Shown: piece after piece, positions 54,561 through 64,000 of the stretch | How positions within the stretch are numbered: the first letter of the stretch is position 1 | How the letters are laid out: every line of letters starts with the position of its first letter | NCBI GenBank assembly: GCA_964036665.1 | Contig: OZ038529.1 | Span: forward strand, 2,790,001 to 2,854,000 | Direction of reading: 5' to 3' | DNA: 64,000 bases | Source: Gordius sp. MW1 | Lineage: Eukaryota; Nematomorpha; Gordioida; Gordea; Gordiidae | Translations under genes and position numbers: made by a program | Notes under the pieces: generated by a model | What the model was told of the DNA's origin: nothing | What the model saw: only the letters and a program-made list of their open reading frames with translations | Databases searched by the model: none

Positions 54561-57475
54561 CCAGCATGTATCAGCAAATTTTAATACAGTGAACCATTTT
54601 CGTTTTTATTGCATTGAGTATTTTGGTATTTTAAAAAGACTGTTCAAAATTACTTAGGCTAAATTAAATATTATTAAGTTTTTAAATAATTTTACGAATT
54701 TATTATTTAAAAATGGTAGAATCGGTTTTACTTATGAAATGGGGATTCGCTCTTTTAATTATTTTGACCGTGGCTATATATAGACAAGTTGCCAAAAAAA
54801 ATTTATCAGTCGGTCGCAAAAATGCACAATAGAATTTGGGCTCGGGCGAGGTCGGAAAATAAAAGCCAACCAACGGTCATTAGCTAATCTATACGCGAAA
54901 GCAAAATAAAAGTCTTTTACAGAAGCACGTTATTTACGGTTTTTGAAAAGATTATGTTCATTTGAGTAGAGTTAGTGAGACGTTTTGCCTGCTTTTTACC
55001 TTCAAGTCGCAGAAATCTAATCAATCTTAATGAATTATATATTATTCATAAATAAATTTGGCCAAAGGTGGGGGGGGGGGGCAGAAGGAACAAAAATAAT
55101 GGCAAAAATTTCAACAAAAAACCAACATTCTACGGCTATTTGGGCCGCAAAAATATATAGGGGCTGAATCCAATTCTGAATTACATTTATCACTAATCTA
55201 ATTTTTAAACCATTAGCTTTTGATCAATATAGGTGCTCCCCTTCCCCCAATAAATGTTCTTAAAATGCATTTTCGTTATTAATGTATAAAAAAAAGTGAT
55301 TTTATTAGCCACACTCTTAAATTAAACAGGCTACATTATGATAGATTCTGGCCGATAGCTGGCCTGCTTTCAAGCTTTAATTTTTAAAATTAATATACAA
55401 TCTACCGTTTTTATTTTATATTAGTTCGTTTTTATAATGTTTTTAACTTCTAAAATTAAAATAGTTTTAAAAAAAATTTATAAAAAAATTAATTTATTCA
55501 ATTTTCAAATATATTAACAAATGGGGGAGGGGTGGGGACGAGGTCATAGGGACAAAAATAACATTAAAATTAAATAATACTTTTTCCCCAAAATTTTATT
55601 TCACTCTAGTGTTAATTGCTTACAATGTGGCATAATTTTCGTTTCCCCGAGAGGTATGAAATTTTTACGCATGACAAAATTGCGCAGCCCTTGTGTAGGT
55701 TGAAACAATGTTATTTTTTTCATACATTTTATGCCAAAGAGCTTATTTAATCGATAATGTAGAAAGAAATTGGACAGTGATTGACCCTTATAAGTAATAA
55801 GGCAAAATAAGTTTTATTAGCAAATAATGAAATTTCTCACTTTTAAAGCCATAAATTTTATTTAAAAAAATAATTTAATATTAAAATTCAATGATAAGTA
55901 TATTTAAAACGATGTTCCAAAAAGGTAAATTTAAAGCAAACTTTTAAAACCTTACAATCAAATATAAAATTGGCGTTACTAAGATTTGAAATATTATGAT
56001 TCATGGAGTGGCAAAATATAAATTTTTACATTATTTGGGCCCTAAACCGATTTAAAATGATCAAAATTCAAATATAGGGGAGGGGGGCCTGCTGAGGCCC
56101 GACTTAATTCTCGTAAATATACATTTACTTATATGTAAATATAAATAAAAAAAATAATAAATTATTCTTACCAGATGAGGAATTTAGCAGAATAAAAGCG
56201 GATTTATTGATAAATGATAAGGTATAAAATATAAACGTTATTTCGGTATAAAATTTTCATATTGAAGGGTTTAAGATAAGGGTATAATATAAAGTAAAAA
56301 TGGAGGTTTTATCTTTTATTTCTTTCTCTCTCCCCCCAATGTTATTATTTTACCTCTCCTCTAGTATACTACCTCTACGCCACTACACAATGTATATAAA
56401 TTTTTGTAAACACATTGTTTACTCCCCCACATAGCCCTTCTCATGCATATATATCCATGGGCGTAGTCAAGGAGGGGCAGGGAGGGGCGGCTGCCCCCCT
56501 CTAAATCAAAAAATTTCAAAATTTAATATAATTATGTCTAAAATTACAAAAAATTAGCATTTGGCCCTTCCCTAAATTATTATGGCCCTCTCTATATACA
56601 ATCTTTGCTACGCTCATGCAAAATTATAAAATGAAAATAAATAAGAGAAAAAGAATTTTGAAATTAGTAGGTAATTAATTTGTTTTTTATAAAAATCATA
56701 TTTTTAAAATATATGTTTATAAATAAATGTTAAAATTATATGAATATATAAAAAGGTTGAAGAAGCAGATTAAATATAAATAGTTGTGTTGTGATATCAT
56801 GAAATGGCTAAATCTTGTTTAAATATAAAATTTATCAGCGTTCGATAAATAATGAAAATATGGGCAAAATTTGTAATTTGCGATTATTTAAGCACAATTG
56901 AGAGAGATCGTTAATGCATGGAAATGGATACGCTATTTTTATCTGTTACTCTTTCAGGTATTTTATTTATTTATTCATCTTTTTTTTGTTATAACAAAAA
57001 ATTATAATTCAATAGAACTTAAATTCAAAGTTTTTAGGACTCCATAGCCAAGAGGATTTTTTTTTTTGGGGGGGGGGGGGGGGCTAGAAGCCCGCGAGTC
57101 ATATTTTTAAACCCGTACTCCACTTGACCCTACAAAAAAATCAAAAAAATCGGGATGTTACAAAAATTAAAAATTATTCTAATAAATGATGCGAAATAAA
57201 GTTTGCATAGATTTAGATATTAATTTCAAAATATTATATATAATGGCCGTATTTTTTAAAAATAACAGTTCTTGAAATTATTTTAGCGTTTATGATTACT
57301 AAAATTTATATAATTTTAACCCTGCTCCAAGTGAATACATGGGCGTAGCCAGCATTGGAAGAGGGGGCAGTGCAATAAATATTTTAGGAGTGGCAAACCG
57401 ATCATATTTTGAAATTTTAGCCATAATTTTAATAAATTTCATCAAATTTTTGGATTTAGAGGAGGGCGTCTTCCT
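54561..57475. repeat. Segmental tandem duplication, copy A
   Basis: Begins CCAGCATGTATCAGC at 54,561. The same sequence starts at 57,644, an offset of about 3.08 kb. The copies stay closely similar over nearly 3 kb, with scattered substitutions and small indels. Shared content includes a family 3 body fragment (54,835-54,930), a family 1 MITE (56,456-56,618) and a G-run (57,069). No gene recognised. Confidence 0.88.
56456..56618. mobile_element. Family 1 hAT MITE (duplicated with copy A)
   Basis: CATGGGCGTAGTCA … TTGCTACGCTCATG; its paralogue at 59,686-59,850 shares the same flanks, so it was present before the duplication. Confidence 0.75.
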
Positions 57476-57643
57476 GGGGGGGGGGGGGGCAGGGAGGGGC
57501 GGCTGCCCCCCTTTAAATCCAAAAATTTGTTGAAATTTATTAAAATTATGGCTAAAATTTAAAAAAATTATCATTTTGCCCCTCCTTAAATCAGTATTGC
57601 CCAATATTGCCCCCCTCTAATCACAATGCTGGCTACGCCCATG
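57338..57643. mobile_element. Compound of two opposed family 1 MITEs
   Basis: A left element (CATGGGCGTAGCCA to GGAGGGCGTCTTCCTG) runs through a G-run into a second one in the other orientation, ending TGGCTACGCCCATG at 57,643. In copy B the left element is followed instead by its own C-run and a family-type end (62,500), so the duplication joint falls within this pair. Confidence 0.7.
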
Positions 57644-59376
57644 CCAGCATGTATCAGCAAATTTTAATACAGTGAACCATTTTCGTTTTTATTGCATTTG
57701 AGTATTTTGGTATTTTAAAAAGACTGTTCAAAATTACTTAGGCTAAATTAAATATTATTAAGTTTTCAAATAATTTTACGATATTATTATTTAAAAATGG
57801 TAGAATCAGTTTTACTTATGAAATGGGGAATCGCTCCTGTAATTATTTCGATCGTGGCTATATATAGAGACAAGTTGCCAAAAAAAATTTATCAGTCGGT
57901 AGCAAAAATGCACAATAGAATTTGGGCTCGGGCGAGGTCGGAAAATAAAAGCCAACCAACGGTCATTAGCTAATCTATACGCGAAAGCAAAATAAAAGTC
58001 TTTTACAGAAGCACATTATATACGGTTTTTGAAAAGATTATATTCATTTGAGTAGAGTTAGTGAGACGTTTTGCCTGCTTTTTACCTTCAAGTCGCAGAA
58101 ATCTGATCAATCTCAATGAATTATTTATTATTCATAAATAAATTTGGCCAAAGGTGGGGGGGGGCAGAAGGATTAAAAAATGGCAAAATTTTCAACAAAA
58201 AACCAACATTCTATGGCTATTTGGGCCGCAAAAATATACAGGGGTTGAGACCAATTCTGAATTACATTTATCACTAATATAATGTTTCATTAATAGCTTT
58301 TGATCAATCTCGGTGCTCCCCTTCCCCCAATAAATGTTCTTAAAATGCATTTTCGTTAATAATGCATAAAAAAGTAATTTTATTATGCCACACGCTTAAA
58401 TTAAACAGGCTACATTTCAAGCTTTAATTTTTAAAATTAATATACAATTACCGTTTTCATTTTATATTAGTTCGTTTTTATAATGTTTTTAACTTCTAAA
58501 ATTAAAATAGTTTTAAAAAAAAATTTATAAAAAAATTAATTTATTCATTTTTCAAATATATTAACAAATGGGAGAGGGGTGGGGACGAGGTCATAGGGGC
58601 AAAAATAACGTTAAAATTAAATAATACTTTTTTCCCGAAATTTTATTTCACTCTAATGTTAATTGATGTGGCATAATTTTCGTTTCCCCGAGAGGTATGA
58701 AATTTTTACGCATGACAAAATTGCGCAGCCTGTTTGAAACAATGTTATTTTGTCATACATTTTATGCCAAAGAGCATATATAATCGATAATGTAACAAGA
58801 AATTGGACAGTGATTGACCCTTGAAGTAATAAGGCGAAATAAGTTTTTTAAATTAATCTTCAGTTTTATTACTAAATAATGAAATTTCTCACTTTTAAAG
58901 CCATAAATTTTATTTAAAAAAATAATTTAATATTAAAATTTAATGATAAGTATATTTAAAACGATGTTCCAAAAAGGTTAATTTTAAAACAAACTTTTAA
59001 AACCTCACAATCAAATATAAAATTGGCGTTACTAAGATTTGAAATATTATAATTCATGGAGTGGCAAAATATAAATTTTACATTTGGGCTTTAAACCGAT
59101 TTAAAATGATCAAAATTCAAATATAGGGGAGGGGGGCCTGAGGCCCGACTTTTCTCGTAAATATACATTTATTTATATGTAGATATGATATAAATAAAAA
59201 ATAATAAATTATTCTTACCAGATGAGGAATTTAGCAGAATAAAAGCGGATTTATTGATAAATGATAAGCTATCAAATATAAACGTTATTTCGGTATAAAA
59301 TTTTCATATTGAGGGTTAAGATAAGTGTCTAATATAAAGTAAAAATGGAGGTTTTATTTTTTATTTCTCTCTCTCT

Positions 59377-59553
59377 CATGGGCGTACGCAGGTTTTGAAT
59401 TAGGGGGGGGCAAAACGTTCAAAAGTTCATTTAGAGGGGGGCAAAACATAATTTTTTTTAATTTTTCAATGTTTTTGCATTGAAAAATTTTTTTTTTCAT
59501 AAATTAGGGGGAGGCAGCCGCCCCCCCCCTGCCCCCCCCTGCGTACGCCCATG
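59377..59553. mobile_element. Family 1 hAT MITE with TSD and paralogous empty site
   Basis: CATGGGCGTACGCA … TGCGTACGCCCATG flanked by CTCTCTCT on both sides (59,369-59,376 and 59,554-59,561). Copy A at about 56,321-56,335 reads TCTTTCTCTCTCCCC uninterrupted. This variant has CGTACGCA in its ends where other copies have CGTAGCCA. Confidence 0.9.
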
Positions 59554-59685
59554 CTCTCTCTCCCCAATGTTATTATTTTACCTCTCCTCTAGCTAGTATA
59601 CTACCTACGCTACTACACAATGTATATAAATTTTTGTAAACACATTGTTTACTCCCCCACATAGCCCTCCTCATGCATATATATC

Positions 59686-59850
59686 CATGGGCGTAGTCAA
59701 GGAGGGGCAGGGAGGGGCGGCTGCCCCCCTCTAAATCCAAAAATTTGTTGAAATTTATTATAATTATGGCTAAAATGGCAAAAAATGATCATTCTGCCCC
59801 TCCCTAAATTATTATGGCCCTCTCTACATACAATCTTCGCTACGCTCATG
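59686..59850. mobile_element. Family 1 hAT MITE (copy B paralogue)
   Basis: Same element and flanks as 56,456-56,618, with a slightly longer core (AAATCCAAAAATTTGTTGAA retained here, shortened there). Confidence 0.75.
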
Positions 59851-60492
59851 CAAAATCATAAAATGAAAATAAATAAGAGAAAAAGAATTATGAATTTAGT
59901 AGGTCATTTGTTTTTTTATAAAAATCATATTTTTAATATATATGTTTATAAATAAATATTAAAATTATATGAATATATAAAAAGGTTGAAGAAGCAAATT
60001 AAATATAAATAGTTGTGTTGTGATATCATGAAATGGCTGTTTGAATAAAATAAATATAAAATTTATCAACATTCGATAAATAATGAAAATATGGGCAAAA
60101 TTTGTAATTTGCGATTATTTATAAGCACAATTGAGAGAGATCGTTAATGCATGGAAATGGATACGCTATTTTTATCTGTTACCCTTTCAGGTATTTTATT
60201 TATTTATCTTTTTATTTTGTTATAACAAAAAATTATAATTCAATAGAACTTAAATTCAAAGTTTTTAGGACTCCATAGCCAAGAGGATTTTTTTTTTTTG
60301 GGGGGGGGGAGGCTAGAAGCCCGCGAGTCATATTTTTAAACCCGTACTCCACTTGACCCTACAAAAAAATCAAAAAAATCGGGATGTTATAAAAATTAGA
60401 TATTGTTCTAATTAATGATGCGAAATAAAGTTTGCATAGATTTAGATATTAATTCCAAAATATTATATATAATGGCCGTATTTTTAAAAAAA

Positions 60493-62276
60493 ACATCTCG
60501 TTGTTGTATAATGCCTTTTTGAATTAGGTTTAGCTGAAATAGATGAACGATTAACTAAGAAAGATATAACAAATACTTAATCTTTCTTTTTATATGGAAA
60601 TAGATTTTAGAATCTATTTATATTTAGCTTATATTATAACCCTGATCCTGCCTGATCTCTATGTTACCCTTCTTCTCCTACTGAATTAGTACTAACATTT
60701 TCTAAATTAAATTCTAGAATCTCGAGTGATTTATAATAATTTGTAAATTACCCTGGCTACTACTTTTCTACTACTTTTCTCCATTGAAAAGTTATTTTTT
60801 TAGGGAAGTAGTTATAAATGGAAGAATATTGTTGGGGTTTCATATTAAAATTTCGGAAATGGGATTAGAGCTATTTATCTAAAATTTAAATTTCGAGTAA
60901 AATTTATAAATTTTGAACATATAAAAATAGAAAAAGCAACGAAAAACGTAATAAAATCAATTAAAAATTTAGAAACCCAGACAATATAATTAATAAAACT
61001 TAATAACAAACATAAAAAGTTACCTAAGGTCATTTTTTTCCATTGGTCAGCAGCCAGCACACGGTAAAAGTGGATATAAATTCATAATAGTCAAAAAAAC
61101 GAAAAAATAATTTTCGAATCACATTTTGGTCAATGGTCATTTTTTTTATTGGTCAGCAGCCAGGACACGGTAAAAGTGGATATAAATTTATAATAGTCAA
61201 ATCAAAAACGAAAAAAAATTTTCGAATCACATTTTGGCCAATGGGCATTTTTTTTAATTGGTCAGTACCAACAGATGGTCTATAAATCAATGTTAGCGAA
61301 AAAAAGGAGAATGAAAAAATTTCGATTCACATTTTGGCCAATGGTCATTTTTTTCATTGATCAGGAGCCAACGGACGGCCAAAAAGTCATAATAGCAATG
61401 GCAGTAACAGGAACAATCATAATAGTCAAAATAAAACGAAAAAATAAACTTGGATTCACATTTTGGCCAATGGTCATTTTTTCCATCGGACAGCAGCCAA
61501 CGGACGGCCAAAAAGTCATAATAGCAATGGTATTAACAGGAACAATCATAATAGTCGAAAAAAAACGAAAAAAAAACTTGGATTCACATTTTGGCCAATG
61601 GTCATTTCATTCCATTGGTCAGCACCCAACGGACGGCCAAAAAGTCTTATTATCAATGGTAGTAACAATAACAATCATAATAGGCGAAAAAAACGGAAAA
61701 AATAAACTTGGATTCACATTTTGGCCAATGGTCATTTTTTTCCAGTGGTCAGCACCCAACGGACGGCCAAAAAGTCGTAATAGCAATGGTAGTAACAGTT
61801 ACAATAATAATATTCAAAAAAAAACCCGAGATTCGAACCCAAAAACTGGTTAAATTAACAAAAATTAAAAGTGCGTATCCACGTTCGGTTCGGTGCGTGA
61901 CATCCACGATTCCATTGGTCAGCAGCCAACGGACGGCCAAAAAGTCTTATTATCAATGGTAGGAACAAGAACAATCATAAGAGTCAAAAAAAACGCAAAA
62001 AAAATTTCGATTCACACTTTGGCCAAATGGTCATTTTTTTTTATTGGTCAGCATTCAACGGACGGCCAAAAAGTCTTATTATCAATGGTAGTAACAGGAA
62101 CAATCATAATAGTAAAAAAAAATCCCGGGATTCGAACCCAAAAACTGGTTAAATTAAAAAACTGGTTAAATTAACAAAAATTAAAAGTGCGTGACATCCA
62201 CGTTCGGTATCCACGTTCGGTGCGTGACGTGACTTCGGAAAATGGAAAGTGAGCCCATAAATTGCATAGCAATTAA
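60493..62276 (-). mobile_element. Family 3 element inserted into copy B
   Basis: Right boundary sharp: AATTGCATAGCAATTAA at 62,260-62,276, then copy-A-like sequence. On the minus strand it starts with the hairpin end, then TTCGGTGCGTGACATCC-type sequence, then the ~129-bp array (61,030-62,110 on the + strand). The inner ~540 bp (60,493-61,030) is unlike the other family 3 copies; it includes a 20-codon open stretch ELGLAEIDERLTKKDITNT that I do not recognise. The far GC-rich end is missing. No clear TSD. Confidence 0.6.
61030..62110 (+). repeat. ~129-bp tandem repeat array (fourth copy)
   Basis: Forward-orientation units as at 3.54-4.79 kb, including the AGCACACGGTAAAAGTGG variant first and then the CAACGGACGGCC type. 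Open frames across it are repeat translations that break where A-runs change length. Confidence 0.8.
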
Positions 62277-62344
62277 TAACAGTTCTTGAAATTATTTTAG
62301 TGTTTATGATTACTATATAATTTTAACCCTGCTCCAAGTGAATA

Positions 62345-62500
62345 CATGGGCGTAGCCAGCATTGGAATTAGAGGGTGCAGTGCAATAAATATTTAAGGAG
62401 TGGCAAAGCGATCATATTTTGAAATTTTAGCCAAAATTTTAATAAATTTTTGGATTTAGAGGAGGGCGTCTTCCTGCCCCCCCCCTTTGCTACACGCATG
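62345..62500. mobile_element. Family 1 hAT MITE at the end of copy B
   Basis: CATGGGCGTAGCCAGCATTG … TTGCTACACGCATG. Paralogue of the left element at 57,338. Confidence 0.7.
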
Positions 62501-64000
62501 AATGAATAGGTTATAATTAGAGCAACTAAAGTTCAGCATAAAGATCAACTAGTTCAAGTTCGTTCATAAGTCGCTTTTTAAACAAATATTTGGCTAGCTT
62601 TTAAAAACAATTTAGATTCAACCTAAACCACACCAGACTCGATCCGACCCATAGAAATTTTATATTTTTTAGTCAGGTTAGACTTTTAAGGGGAACTAAC
62701 ACTACTTTACCCCCCCCCCCTCCTGGAAACGCCCACGAAAGTATCATGGGAATATGTTCTAGATATATAATATTTGAAAAAGACATTACATAGTACTTTA
62801 ATCCTCAGTTTTCATAAAAAATTTATAAAGTAAGTATATTAATTACATAGTAGTAGTAGCCTGGTGAAGTGATGATGATATATAATCCCTATTGATTGCA
62901 CGCGAAACAATTCTTCCCGTGCAAACAGATTATAAAATTATTTTTTACCGCTTTAAAACGTTTCCACCATAATCTACCTTATCATATTACAACCTAAATT
63001 AAAGGAAAAGTTCGGAAATAGCTAAGCTTAGCAAAAGCTAGATTAGGGGGTCAATATGATAAAATTGACCTAGAATAGTTTAATTCAAAAATCAAATTTG
63101 TAGCCAGGGGCATATGCCCCCCCCCCCCTTTACCCATGAAGATCAAGAACAGAACATAACTTTTTTTAATTTTTAAAGGTTTTTGCTTAGAACATTTTTT
63201 TTTCATTCGGGGGGGGGGGGCCTGCCCCCCTGGCTACGCCCATGCATCAAAATTAATCAACCACTTAGGGGCTTTTGATTTTAATTCTTTGGAAATCCTA
63301 TAGAACATTTTTTCATAGATAATTTTGTGGCCTAATAAGAATCTTTTTCATATTTTAAATGTGAATAGTAATTTTATGTATGTTATATAATTCGATTTAA
63401 AATTTCAAATTCTTGTGCCTATTAAAATTATGAGCGGATATCTTTATTGTTTCTCACCTGAAAAATAAGTTAAAGATGTTTTAATTAAGTAAAATAAATT
63501 TATATTTATAAAACTCATATACAATTCCAAATAAAGACGTGTTAAGTTTTGGAATATTATAATTTTTTTACTATTTTAACCATAATGCGTAAAATATATC
63601 AAAGATTTTGAATTTAAACAAACAGTTGACGCCCCACTGCTTAGTCCAGAGCCCTTCATGGGCAGCCCGCCCGACCCGGCCCCACTTTAATCCAAGCCAA
63701 CTAAACGTTTGTAAAATATGATATACAGACACAAAGCCAATTAATATAAAATAGTTATCTACCTCGATCGTACGTTATATGGGTTCTAAAATCCAGCCAT
63801 TTTTTCCAAACTTATACTTTAAATTACTTATTCAATCAAATTCAAACTACATTTATACGACAAAATAATCTTCAAATGTAAAATGAATTTGGCCAAAATT
63901 GTAAAAAATTTTGGGCTCGGATCGGGTTCGGGCAAATTATAAACAAAAAATTGGCATCAGGCCGAATTCGGGCTCTAAATCCGAAAATTTGTTGAAATTT
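62501..64000. other. Right flank, no gene recognised
   Basis: AT-rich. Holds a family 1-like element at about 63,098-63,244 (TAGCCAGGGGCATATG … TGGCTACGCCCATG) with C- and G-runs. GC-rich scraps GCCCGCCCGACCCGGCCCC (63,663) and GGATCGGGTTCGGGC (63,919) resemble decayed hAT subterminal regions. No ORF or RNA supported. Confidence 0.45.

Larger units (their letters stand above)
57644..62475. repeat. Segmental tandem duplication, copy B, carrying two later insertions
   Basis: Collinear with copy A but interrupted by a family 1 MITE (59,377-59,553) and by a ~1.8-kb family 3 element (60,493-62,276), both absent from copy A. After the second insertion the match resumes with TAACAGTTCTTGAAATTATT at 62,277. 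Confidence 0.88.

Overview
This is eukaryotic, AT-rich animal genomic DNA. It carries two convergent, many-exon protein genes embedded in dense DNA-transposon sequence. Both genes are animal families: NAA25, the accessory subunit of the NatB N-terminal acetyltransferase, and a class 5 semaphorin with Sema, PSI, thrombospondin type-1 and transmembrane regions. The window therefore comes from a metazoan, most likely an invertebrate judging by the short introns and the transposon load. I cannot name the phylum or species. There is no prokaryotic content, CRISPR array or rRNA.

Layout. 1-28,164 (+): the 3' two-thirds of NAA25, at least 18 exons with matching splice phases; its 5' exons lie left of the window. 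Two of its introns hold large transposon clusters. The first (about 2.9-8.5 kb) has a head-to-head pair of Helitron-like or foldback-like elements built on ~129-bp tandem repeats (3.2-6.8 kb). The second (about 10.3-20.0 kb) has a 3.1-kb hAT foldback element with inverted arms and a C-run/G-run tandem array that reverses orientation at its centre (10,645-13,761). It also has a hAT transposon (14,082-19,519) whose transposase is split by another Helitron-like element. 28,165-29,046: the short convergent 3' region. 29,047-53,424 (-): semaphorin 5, 17 exons, 3,966 coding bases that stay in frame throughout (1,321 residues). Its signal-peptide exon at 53.4 kb is separated from the rest by a 14.4-kb intron that contains a complete, apparently intact hAT transposon (46,411-49,486; 595-residue transposase after removing two very short introns). 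53.4-64.0 kb: no gene recognised. It is dominated by an imperfect tandem segmental duplication (54.56-57.5 and 57.64-62.5 kb), whose two copies act as filled and empty sites for two later insertions.

At least four short non-autonomous families are scattered through the introns. Family 1 is a hAT MITE with ends CATGGGCGTAGCCA and 8-bp target duplications (about 20 copies). Family 2 is a hAT MITE with ends TAGTGTTGTAAAAACGGC and 8-bp duplications, including a 66-bp copy that is almost pure inverted repeat. Family 3 comprises pieces of the Helitron-like element with the hairpin end AATTGCTATGCAATT. A fourth is a PIF/Harbinger-like MITE with TTA target duplications (2 copies). Family numbers are labels for this answer only; all homology calls come from reading the sequence, not from a database search.

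The two host genes have no evident functional link. NAA25 acts in the cytosol with the catalytic subunit NAA20 to acetylate nascent Met-Asp/Glu/Asn/Gln N-termini. Semaphorin 5 is a cell-surface guidance protein. The novelty in this window lies in the mobile elements: foldback architecture, nesting, natural empty sites and mini-introns in a transposase.
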